From positions 1-40,742 of the IMG/VR virus record IMGVR_UViG_3300032116_015691: a stretch of DNA of 40,742 nt; one strand, 5' to 3'. The notes beneath the pieces were generated by a model. The model worked only from the letters and a program-made list of their open reading frames with translations. It was not told the DNA's origin and did not search any database. A program made the position numbers and the translations under genes. The DNA is from a virus. Positions 1-5,569 of the stretch are shown here, in pieces. Each line of letters starts with the position of its first letter. Position 1 is the stretch's first letter.

Positions 1-130
1 AACCACCCATACGGTAGTGCTCAATTGTTCTGTCCAGTCGTTCCCATAACCCCCCAACTTCACCAAGGCCTTCTGGCATCTCCATGAGCCAACTTTCCAC
101 AAAGTCACGGTTGTTGTTTGAGCTTTCCAT
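1..130 (-). CDS. Hypothetical protein, N-terminal part only (runs off the left edge)
   Basis: Reading leftward from an ATG at 130-128 gives an open frame to the window edge, starting MESSNNNRDFVESW and continuing through an acidic stretch with a WERLDRTIEHYR segment. I do not recognise the family. It is divergent from the ParB-like gene at 184, and a CTTAAATA late-promoter-like motif (minus strand, 143-136) lies just upstream. There are no stops in the 43 visible codons, and the divergent layout supports a real gene. The product cannot be named from this fragment. Confidence 0.55.
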   Translation of the reverse strand, partial: MESSNNNRDFVESWLMEMPEGLGEVGGLWERLDRTIEHYRMGG

Positions 131-135
131 AGTCA

Positions 136-143
136 TATTTAAG
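136..143 (-). promoter_or_regulatory. Candidate late promoter (CTTAAATA)
   Basis: The minus strand reads CTTAAATA, a close match to the T4-type late consensus TATAAATA recognised by gp55. It lies 5 nt before the ATG of the leftward partial gene, which is close for a normal leader. The same octamer recurs in the palindrome at 28127-28149. Confidence 0.4.
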
Positions 144-153
144 AACAACACCC

Positions 154-163
154 TCTAAATATC
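154..163 (+). promoter_or_regulatory. Candidate late promoter (TCTAAATATC)
   Basis: TCTAAATATC lies 21 nt before the ATG at 184. It shares the TAAATATC core with sites at 3457, 30500, 32289 and 39979, each of which also precedes a gene start. It is back-to-back with the leftward motif at 136-143. Confidence 0.45.
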
Positions 164-183
164 AGCACATAGAGGAAAACATC

Positions 184-585
184 ATGAGAGCTCGAGACTT
201 TACCGCACGCGCCACCATAATACGCGAAAGCATCACCGGGGAAGAGATGCTGACGTTGTTCCGCCACCATCATCATGAGGATCCCAGGAACCCCACGATG
301 CTTAAGTGGATGGCCACCCAAAACTGGGGCATTCACATGGTGGATCCAAACCAACTGCACAGCCAAATGGACAACACGATCCCTGATGATCCTTTTGAGC
401 GAACCATAGACATAGATGAGGATCGCGTGCGCTGGTACAGTGCCCGGTTGGAACGTGGCGAGCAAGTGGAGCCCATCATCCTTGGGCCCAATGGCAGCAT
501 AATAGACGGCAACCACAGAGCACAAGCTGCAAGAGAAGCAGAAGTGAAAATTTTGGCTTATGTGCCTATGGCTGATGCAGCTTGA
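184..585 (+). CDS. ParB-like N-terminal domain protein
   Basis: The 133-aa product contains the ParB/sulfiredoxin-fold signature in its C-terminal half: PIILGPNGSIIDGNHRAQAA, with the DGNHR motif at about residues 109-113, followed by a short basic/acidic helix. Family members bind DNA or nucleotides; small stand-alone versions are common in phages and their role is usually unknown. There is no HTH or C-terminal dimerisation domain, so it is not a full partition protein. The start is supported by AGAGGA at 171-176, seven bases before the ATG. A His-rich run (residues 28-31) is unusual. Confidence 0.7.
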   Translation: MRARDFTARATIIRESITGEEMLTLFRHHHHEDPRNPTMLKWMATQNWGIHMVDPNQLHSQMDNTIPDDPFERTIDIDEDRVRWYSARLERGEQVEPIILGPNGSIIDGNHRAQAAREAEVKILAYVPMADAA

Positions 586-630
586 CCTTTGGGATTTGAC
601 AACACAAGGATGCAACCACACAATTGCATA

Positions 631-747
631 ATGAAAACACGATATAGATATAATGACTTGGGCCCAGCTCAAGGCATCATGAATGGGATTGCATTTGGGG
701 CAGTGCTTTGGTGCCTCATTATCGCAGCTTTTTGGGTGGTGGTGTGA
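631..747 (+). CDS. Small single-span membrane peptide, coupled to purM
   Basis: A 38-codon frame starts at ATG 631 (MKTRYRYNDLGPAQG...) and ends with about 19 hydrophobic residues rich in A, I, V, L and W, consistent with one transmembrane helix and a basic, presumably cytoplasmic, N-terminus. Its TGA (745-747) interleaves with the GTG that best fits the purM start (744-746), giving a GTGA overlap typical of translational coupling. That junction is the main evidence for a real gene. There is no strong Shine-Dalgarno. The function is unknown; a small membrane-active or regulatory peptide is possible. Confidence 0.5.
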   Translation: MKTRYRYNDLGPAQGIMNGIAFGAVLWCLIIAAFWVVV

Positions 748-1760
748 GCAGCTACCAAGAGGCTGGAGTAAGCATCAGCAATGGGAATGAGTTTGTAGAA
801 CGCATCAAGCCACTAGCACAACGCACCACACGTCCAGGAGTAATAGGGAGTTTGGGCGGATTTGGGGCTGTTTTTGATCCCAAGCAAACAGGCATGCGTG
901 ACCCGCTATTTGTAAGTACCACAGATGGGGTAGGTACAAAGCTAGAATTGGCTAAACAAGTGCCAGGATCCTTATACACACTGGGACAGGACCTTGTGGC
1001 CATGTGTGTGAACGATTTGGTGTGCATGGGCGCTACGCCACTTTGGTTCCTGGACTATCTCAGTGTTGGACAGTTGGACGTGGAGCTTTACACCACACTG
1101 CTACAGGGCGTAGCAGAGGCTTGCAGTGCTGTGGACTGCGCCCTAGTGGGCGGCGAAACTGCTGAAATGCCAGGGGTGTATCAACCAAAGGATTTTGACG
1201 TAGCTGGGTTCTCTGTTGGGGCTGTTGAACGTGACACACTCTTGCCTCAGAACGTGGCTGCTGGCGACAGCATCGTGGGCATAGCCAGTTCAGGCATCCA
1301 CAGCAATGGCTTCAGTTTGGTTCGGAAGCTTATCCAGGACCACCAGCTGGACCTTATGCAGTCCTCACCTTGGGACTCAGACAAAACCCTGGGAGAGAGT
1401 TTGATGACACCCACCAGGTTGTATGTCAAACCAATTTTGGCACTTCACCAGTTGCGTTTGTGCCGAGCAGCAGCTCACATCACAGGTGGTGGCTTACTAG
1501 GAAACTTGCCTAGGGTGTTGCCTGCAGGTTTCACAGCACGCATCACCAACCTCATGCCACCACCACCAGTTTTCACCTACCTGCAAAAGTTAGGAACCAT
1601 CGCCCCAGACGAGATGCGCCAGGTGTTCAACATGGGTGTGGGCATGTGCATCGTCACCAATGATCCACACAACACCATCTCAATCCTCAGCCAAATGGGA
1701 GAGGATGCACAAGTGATTGGCGAGATCACTACAGGCACGGAGCCCATCATTTTTGAGTAA
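744..1760 (+). CDS. purM: Phosphoribosylformylglycinamidine cyclo-ligase (AIR synthetase)
   Basis: PurM makes aminoimidazole ribotide from FGAM with ATP, the fifth step of de novo purine synthesis. The product aligns end to end with bacterial PurM: SYQEAGVSI near the N-terminus, GVIGSLGGFG, the TDGVGTKL and DLVAMCVNDL motifs, LVGGETAEMPGVY, SSGIHSNGFSLVRK, and near the C-terminus HITGGGLLGNLPRVLP and FNMGVGM. Length from GTG 744 is 338 aa, against about 345 in E. coli. I prefer GTG 744 because homology begins at SYQEAGV and it overlaps the upstream stop as GTGA. TTG 708 (with GGGG at 697-700) is the longer alternative. purM is a known auxiliary metabolic gene of T4-like aquatic phages. Confidence 0.95.
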   Translation: MSSYQEAGVSISNGNEFVERIKPLAQRTTRPGVIGSLGGFGAVFDPKQTGMRDPLFVSTTDGVGTKLELAKQVPGSLYTLGQDLVAMCVNDLVCMGATPLWFLDYLSVGQLDVELYTTLLQGVAEACSAVDCALVGGETAEMPGVYQPKDFDVAGFSVGAVERDTLLPQNVAAGDSIVGIASSGIHSNGFSLVRKLIQDHQLDLMQSSPWDSDKTLGESLMTPTRLYVKPILALHQLRLCRAAAHITGGGLLGNLPRVLPAGFTARITNLMPPPPVFTYLQKLGTIAPDEMRQVFNMGVGMCIVTNDPHNTISILSQMGEDAQVIGEITTGTEPIIFE

Positions 1761-1977
1761 CCAATGGGAGTTGGAAATTTGGGAAAGCAGCCGTGGAGTT
1801 GGCCGCACCCTGATCCGCCGCCAACTGTTCTCCACAGAAGCTGAGGCACGCCTGTACAAACGTCAAAGCACAAGCGAAAACACATTGCCCCGGGCGCCCA
1901 GCTGGTTCAGCTTTTGTGTGGGCCCAATTGAAAGAAAGAACCCAGATGACTCCCGTTCCACATCTGCTGAGCATTAG
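1753..1977 (+). CDS. Small basic protein between purM and pyrB
   Basis: A 74-aa frame opens at TTG 1753, overlapping the purM stop by 8 nt, with GGAG at about 1739-1742 as ribosome binding site. It reads MSNQWELEIWESSRGVGRT..., includes an EAEARLYKR segment and ends in a charged tail. It overlaps the pyrB ATG by 32 nt. No family is recognised. The W-E-L-E-I-W-E beta-strand-like start and the tight packing favour a real gene, but TTG initiation and overlaps at both ends keep confidence moderate. Confidence 0.45.
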   Translation: MSNQWELEIWESSRGVGRTLIRRQLFSTEAEARLYKRQSTSENTLPRAPSWFSFCVGPIERKNPDDSRSTSAEH

Positions 1978-2848
1978 CCAATTTGATGTGCCCAGCATCC
2001 AATCCCTCTTCAAAACTGTAAGAAACATCGAGATCGGCTTGTGCCAACCGGCTGCACAAGGTAAGGTCAGCACAAATCTCTTCTACGAGCCCAGCACACG
2101 CACCAGCAGCAGCTTTTACTCGGCTATGGTGAGATTGGGCGGCTCAGTTATCCCCATCAACGATGTCAGCTTCAGCTCAGTAAGCAAGGGCGAGAACCTT
2201 GAGGACACAATTCGAACTTTGGCCAGCTACTCTGACTGCATCGTGCTTCGCCATCCAGAAAAGGGTGCTGCTCAATGGGCTGCTGCTGTGAGCCCAGTGC
2301 CCATCATCAATGCAGGTGATGGTGTAGGCGAACACCCCACCCAAGCTCTTTTAGACCTCTACACCATCCAGCGTCATGTGGGGCTATCCAGAAAGATTGA
2401 TGTATGCCTCATGGGAGACTTGCGTCATGGACGCACGGTGCACAGCCTCAGCCGGCTGCTTCGCCTCTACGATGTGCGACTGCATATGGTAAGCCCTCCG
2501 GGATTGGAAATGCCTGCCGAGCTCACCCACAAAACTGACAAGGTCTACACCAGCCTTGATGAGTGCGTGAGCCAAGTGGATGTGATCTATGTCACAAGGG
2601 TGCAGAAGGAACGGATTGCACCCAACCTACAAAACACTCTAGGCAAGTATCAGCTCACACCCGAGCATATGATTAAAGCTCGGGGCACCTCCATCATCAT
2701 GCACCCATTACCGCGTGTTGATGAGCTGCCAAGCAGTTTGGACAGTGATCCCAGGGCTGTGTATTTCAAGCAGATGCGGTATGGGCTGTATGTGCGCCAA
2801 GCCATCTTCCTTCATCTTTTCAGCAACAGTGTGCCCTGGAAGTTTTAG
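1946..2848 (+). CDS. pyrB: Aspartate carbamoyltransferase, catalytic chain
   Basis: ATCase joins carbamoyl phosphate and L-aspartate to make carbamoyl aspartate, the committed step of pyrimidine synthesis. The 300-aa product (ATG 1946; E. coli 311 aa) has all the expected active-site motifs: FYEPSTRTSSSF (STRT at residues 50-53), the 80s-loop SVSKGE with its Lys, LRHPEKGAA, GDGVGEHPTQALLDL, GDLRHGRTVHSL, YVTRVQKER and HPLPRVDE. It therefore looks catalytically complete. No pyrI regulatory chain is seen nearby, so it would be unregulated or would pair with host subunits. GTG 1916 would add 10 residues, but homology starts just after ATG 1946. With purM it forms a nucleotide-synthesis unit; pyrB is unusual in a phage. 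Confidence 0.93.
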   Translation: MTPVPHLLSISQFDVPSIQSLFKTVRNIEIGLCQPAAQGKVSTNLFYEPSTRTSSSFYSAMVRLGGSVIPINDVSFSSVSKGENLEDTIRTLASYSDCIVLRHPEKGAAQWAAAVSPVPIINAGDGVGEHPTQALLDLYTIQRHVGLSRKIDVCLMGDLRHGRTVHSLSRLLRLYDVRLHMVSPPGLEMPAELTHKTDKVYTSLDECVSQVDVIYVTRVQKERIAPNLQNTLGKYQLTPEHMIKARGTSIIMHPLPRVDELPSSLDSDPRAVYFKQMRYGLYVRQAIFLHLFSNSVPWKF

Positions 2849-2849
2849 G

Positions 2850-2877
2850 TTGACCTTAGGTAAGAATCCCATATAGT
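2850..2877 (+). promoter_or_regulatory. Sigma70-type promoter
   Basis: TTGACC (2850-2855), a 16-nt spacer, then TATAGT (2872-2877), beginning just after the pyrB stop. It would drive the unit starting at 2903, which also has a good AGGAGGTG ribosome binding site downstream. Confidence 0.6.
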
Positions 2878-2902
2878 AGGAGGTGAACCTGGAGAAGCAT
2901 CT

Positions 2903-3241
2903 ATGTTTAGTGGCATCAAAAGTTGGTTTAAGGAAAGCAAGCCCACAGCACGCGATCTCAGCTATGAAGAGATTGTAGAGAAGCTGAGGGAAAAAAGTGA
3001 CCTTGAAATCTTTGCCCGGCTCCGTTTTCGGGACCGGTGGGTGCAACGCTGGCACGAGCAGCATAGGGGAGCCACTGTGCCATCCAGTTTCCTCATGCGG
3101 TTTGGCGCATTGGACAAGGTGGCCTCAGAGCGGATCCTGAAGCTGATGAATGAGGTGCGACAGCTACGCGAGCTGCCTGAACACAGCAAGGAAAAGTTGG
3201 AGGAGTGGTTGTGGGAAAGCTATCCGGAGAACCTTAAATGA
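2903..3241 (+). CDS. Hypothetical small charged protein
   Basis: 112 aa, predicted mostly alpha-helical, rich in Arg, Glu and Lys (for example FARLRFRDRWVQRWHEQHRG) with a Leu-patterned C-terminal half. I see no catalytic motif and do not recognise the family. The ATG at 2903 follows GGAGAAG and a sigma70-type promoter at 2850, so it is likely early-expressed. Its stop overlaps the start of the next gene as ATGA (3238-3241), indicating coupled translation with a small membrane protein. Confidence 0.7.
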   Translation: MFSGIKSWFKESKPTARDLSYEEIVEKLREKSDLEIFARLRFRDRWVQRWHEQHRGATVPSSFLMRFGALDKVASERILKLMNEVRQLRELPEHSKEKLEEWLWESYPENLK

Positions 3242-3414
3242 ACCAGTTGATCGAGTTGAGTTTTTTCCTGCCCGAATTGGTTCTTTTGGGTGCTGGCCTC
3301 TACACTTGTTACACTTTGTTCACCACCATTGGAAAGTGGAGCTGGAAGCGTGTGGGGCTCTATATCTACGGTGCGGCCTGCGTCTACAGCCTTTGGATAA
3401 TGGGCTACCAATAA
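3238..3414 (+). CDS. Small two-helix membrane protein
   Basis: 58 aa starting MNQLIELSFFLPELVLLGAG. Two hydrophobic stretches (about residues 8-28 and 39-56) flank a short basic loop, TTIGKWSWKRVG, predicting a hairpin membrane protein with the Lys/Arg loop probably inside. The ATGA overlap with the preceding gene supports translation. Family and function are unknown. Early two-span proteins in phages are often inner-membrane effectors, but nothing here shows that directly. Confidence 0.6.
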   Translation: MNQLIELSFFLPELVLLGAGLYTCYTLFTTIGKWSWKRVGLYIYGAACVYSLWIMGYQ

Positions 3415-3418
3415 CTGG

Positions 3419-3447
3419 GTGACACTCCCGCAAAAATCCGCTATATC
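3419..3447 (+). promoter_or_regulatory. Sigma70-type promoter, CTCCTGC family
   Basis: GTGACA (3419-3424), 17-nt spacer, TATATC (3442-3447). The spacer CTCCCGCAAAAATCCGC is very similar to that of the promoter at 3651. It precedes the 53-aa gene at 3468. Confidence 0.55.
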
Positions 3448-3456
3448 TCGGGTAAG

Positions 3457-3466
3457 GTAAATATCA
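3457..3466 (+). promoter_or_regulatory. Late-promoter-like motif (GTAAATATCA)
   Basis: GTAAATATCA is identical to the motifs at 32289 and 39979 that precede structural genes. Here it sits immediately before an early-type small gene and overlaps the sigma70 promoter leader, so it may be a second, late start or a coincidence. Confidence 0.3.
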
Positions 3467-3467
3467 C

Positions 3468-3629
3468 ATGATGGATCGTGAACAACTCCGCAAGCTGATT
3501 ACAGAAACTGCCAGGCCTGCAGATGCCTCTCTTGTGTCTGCGCAATCACTGCCATTGAACCTGGGCAAAATGACCTCAGCCGAGCTGCAACGTTGGATTT
3601 CCCACGTGAAAAACTGCCAACACTCGTGA
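3468..3629 (+). CDS. Hypothetical 53-aa protein
   Basis: Starts MMDREQLRKLITETARPAD and ends ELQRWISHVKNCQHS. ATG 3468 is ten bases after GGTAAGG (3451-3457); ATG 3471 is the alternative. It is flanked on both sides by sigma70-type promoters (3419 and 3651), giving it its own transcription unit. It is probably helical, with no recognised domain. Confidence 0.5.
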   Translation: MMDREQLRKLITETARPADASLVSAQSLPLNLGKMTSAELQRWISHVKNCQHS

Positions 3630-3650
3630 AAACAAACCACAAAATATAGG

Positions 3651-3678
3651 TTGACACTCCTGCTAAATCCGCTATATT
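3651..3678 (+). promoter_or_regulatory. Sigma70-type promoter, CTCCTGC family
   Basis: TTGACA (3651-3656), a 16-nt spacer CTCCTGCTAAATCCGC, then TATATT (3673-3678). It is the best consensus match in the window and would drive the operon from 3704 to about 5508. Confidence 0.7.
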
Positions 3679-3703
3679 GGCGGGGTAGAGACGGAGAGCC
3701 CAA

Positions 3704-4426
3704 ATGAGCAACTGGAAGGTCGATCCCGCAGCGCCCCACACGGTGGAAGGCATGATCTGCTCGCTGGCAGGTGTGTGCGACGGTGCTAGGCAGCATGATC
3801 AGCAGGGCTTCAGCGGTGCTGATACGGAGTTTGGTCACAGCTTGGCCAATCGTGCTCAGCAGGGTAGGCCCTTCACGCTGAAGCAGGCACAGGCTGCACT
3901 CAAGCTTGTGAACAAATACCGGCGCCAAATTGGCGGGACGGACTTTGTGAAGACGTTCCTGGAACAGCCAGTGTTCAAGCTGGCACCGCTGGATCCCAAC
4001 GCTCCTGTCCAGGTTGCGGGCGGGTGCAGCAAGCCCTCCCGTAGGCTCACAAGCCAAGACAAAACTGCGGTGTTTGAGTTTCCCTACAGCCCGGAAGTGG
4101 TTGCTGATCTGAAGCAGATCCGGGGCGAGCACAAGGGTGATCGTTATCGGGCACAGTGGGAACCCACTCGTAAGGTTTGGCTGGTGCCTGTGAACGAGGC
4201 AAGCATCTTTCAGATCATGGATGTGGCTGAGAGGTTTGGGTTTGAGGTTGAGGCACGTTTCACCACGTATTTGGAGCGTGTGCGAGCCAAGACGGAAGAG
4301 AGCCGGATGCATCTGTTGCTCAATGACGGGCAGCATGTGACACTTGCAGGCGACACGCTGATCGTGTCTGTAGACAATGCTGCCATTCTCAAGGAGATCG
4401 AAGATGAGCTCAACTCTAACCACTGA
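3704..4426 (+). CDS. HARP-like helicase accessory protein
   Basis: 240 aa. Residues about 35-76 (DTEFGHSLANRAQ...LTLKQAQAALKLVNKYRRQI-type pattern) resemble a small module I recall at the N-terminus of SNF2-type helicases. Residues about 120-180 (AVFEFPYSPEVVADLKQI, then RYRAQWEPTRKVWLVP) resemble a HARP domain, the DNA-annealing module of SMARCAL1-type proteins, in which a Trp-containing strand precedes a helix. The SNF2 motor itself is encoded separately at 5570. I infer that this protein binds DNA or loads and regulates that helicase. It follows the strongest sigma70-type promoter and overlaps the next gene by 23 nt. Family assignment is from memory, not a search. Confidence 0.5.
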   Translation: MSNWKVDPAAPHTVEGMICSLAGVCDGARQHDQQGFSGADTEFGHSLANRAQQGRPFTLKQAQAALKLVNKYRRQIGGTDFVKTFLEQPVFKLAPLDPNAPVQVAGGCSKPSRRLTSQDKTAVFEFPYSPEVVADLKQIRGEHKGDRYRAQWEPTRKVWLVPVNEASIFQIMDVAERFGFEVEARFTTYLERVRAKTEESRMHLLLNDGQHVTLAGDTLIVSVDNAAILKEIEDELNSNH

Positions 4427-4685
4427 TTGGTTGGATCGAGACCTGTTGGCTGAGGCATTTGCCGATATGCCTACTCCACACGGTGTATGGTTTGATGATA
4501 ACCGTCGCTGGTGTGGCCGGTGTGAGACGCCGGTGCTGACTTGCGAAGCTGTGGAAGGGAATCCTTGGGCTGACAAGATCTGCCAGCGTTGCACCAGCAT
4601 TTGGCCAGAGTTCAGCGACCTCTACCAGCTACACCTGTTGATGCAGGATGAGGACGATGATCTGTTTCCAGAGACGGTGCATTGA
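4404..4685 (+). CDS. Small zinc-ribbon-like protein
   Basis: 93 aa with two CxxC pairs, CGRC (about residues 37-40) and CQRC (about 60-63), separated by about 20 residues, the spacing of a zinc ribbon. The C-terminus is acidic (QDEDDDLFPE). ATG 4404 has AAGGAG at 4391-4396, seven bases upstream and inside the preceding gene; an upstream ATG in the same frame lacks such a site. It could bind DNA, RNA or a protein partner; nothing narrows this further. Confidence 0.6.
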   Translation: MSSTLTTDWLDRDLLAEAFADMPTPHGVWFDDNRRWCGRCETPVLTCEAVEGNPWADKICQRCTSIWPEFSDLYQLHLLMQDEDDDLFPETVH

Positions 4686-4939
4686 CCAATATTCAGTGTT
4701 GGAATGAGGATCCTGATAGGTGGCCACATATGGTGGAGCTGTTTGACTTGCCCTTAGCCACCTGGCGGAAGAATGCTGCATTAGGACTGAGGCTTTTTGG
4801 AACTCCCGGTGCAGATGATTGGTGGCGCACTCGCTGGACTTACACTTCGGTGTGTACCAACTCAGAACGTGTGGACGTGAGAATTTGGTTTCAGTCTATT
4901 GATGATATGACTCACTTCTTACTGGTAATGGAAAGGTAG
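4682..4939 (+). CDS. Hypothetical small protein
   Basis: 85 aa from TTG 4682, which interleaves with the previous stop as TTGA. An ATG at 4730 preceded by AGGTGG would give a 69-aa version (MVELFDLPLATWRKNA...). The protein is Trp-rich and ends with a WFQSIDDMTHFLL pattern that resembles the C-terminus of the small protein at 7164 (FEREEDAALFSLVWG), suggesting a shared fold. Function unknown. Confidence 0.55.
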   Translation: MTNIQCWNEDPDRWPHMVELFDLPLATWRKNAALGLRLFGTPGADDWWRTRWTYTSVCTNSERVDVRIWFQSIDDMTHFLLVMER

Positions 4940-4942
4940 AGC

Positions 4943-5314
4943 ATGAGTGTTGAAGATCTTAAGGGCATCACCCTGCTGCATATCGAGATGGAGCGCGAAC
5001 CAGACCAACTGATTTTCCACAGCGAGTGCGGTCGGCGGTGGCGTATGTATCACTGGCAGGACTGCTGTGAGCATGTGCGCATCGAGGAGATTATCGGTGA
5101 CCTTGATGATCTTGTTAGCTCTCCAATCCTTGTGGCTGAAGAACGCCAACTGGAAGGCAACAGCGATTGGGGGCACGAGACGGTGACCTTTTATGAGTTG
5201 GCCACCATCAAGGGCTCTGTCACTCTCCGGTGGCTGGGTGAGAGCAATGGCTACTACAGCGAAAAGGTGGACTTCGAAGAGCTGCGATCAGTTGAGGAGA
5301 CGCTGAAGTCATGA
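4943..5314 (+). CDS. DUF7448-type phage protein
   Basis: 123 aa. The pattern MYHWQDCCEHVRIEEIIGDL, then DDLVSSPILVAEE, then FYELATIKGSVTLRWLGESN with SEKVDFEEL, matches a conserved phage family I recall as DUF7448. The paired Cys, Asp/Glu runs and a Gly-rich YGESNGYY-like turn are typical. Function is unknown. ATG 4943 follows GGTAGAG. Its stop overlaps the next start (ATGA at 5311-5314), so the two are likely co-translated. Confidence 0.65.
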   Translation: MSVEDLKGITLLHIEMEREPDQLIFHSECGRRWRMYHWQDCCEHVRIEEIIGDLDDLVSSPILVAEERQLEGNSDWGHETVTFYELATIKGSVTLRWLGESNGYYSEKVDFEELRSVEETLKS

Positions 5315-5508
5315 GCCTGTATATGGTTATCCGTCAGGATGACAACGGAGTATGCACTGTGCTGGCTGATAAGCTTTCTGAGCACGAGAGCAGGCGACTG
5401 GTGGAGATGATGACGCAACGTGGGCACAAGGCCACTTACTTTGCCCAACTCTACCTCAACCCACATCAGCGAGAGCAGATTTTGTTCACACATCATGTGC
5501 ATCTGTAG
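5311..5508 (+). CDS. Hypothetical small protein
   Basis: 65 aa, MSLYMVIRQDDNGVCTVLAD..., with an alpha-beta pattern (strand, SEHESRRLVEMMTQRG helix, then strand). It is translationally coupled to the preceding gene through ATGA. I do not recognise it. It ends just before the promoter of the helicase gene. Confidence 0.6.
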   Translation: MSLYMVIRQDDNGVCTVLADKLSEHESRRLVEMMTQRGHKATYFAQLYLNPHQREQILFTHHVHL

Positions 5509-5517
5509 ATTTAGGGC

Positions 5518-5545
5518 TTGACCATCCTATCAAACCTGCTAAATT
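5518..5545 (+). promoter_or_regulatory. Sigma70-type promoter
   Basis: TTGACC (5518-5523), a 16-nt spacer ending CCTGC, then TAAATT (5540-5545). It precedes the helicase and shares a spacer pattern with the sites at 3419 and 3651. Confidence 0.55.
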
Positions 5546-5569
5546 GCGTTGGTAGGTAGGAGAGCTGAT

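Noticed and set aside
708-743. TTG start for purM at 708
   Set aside because: GGGG upstream is suggestive, but homology begins at SYQEAGV and GTG 744 interleaves with a membrane-peptide stop, so the shorter start is preferred.
3464-4600. 378-aa minus-strand ORF opposite the HARP-like gene
   Set aside because: It is antisense to genes with good ribosome sites and a strong promoter, is Cys/His/Arg-rich in a way typical of shadow frames, and lacks any motif.
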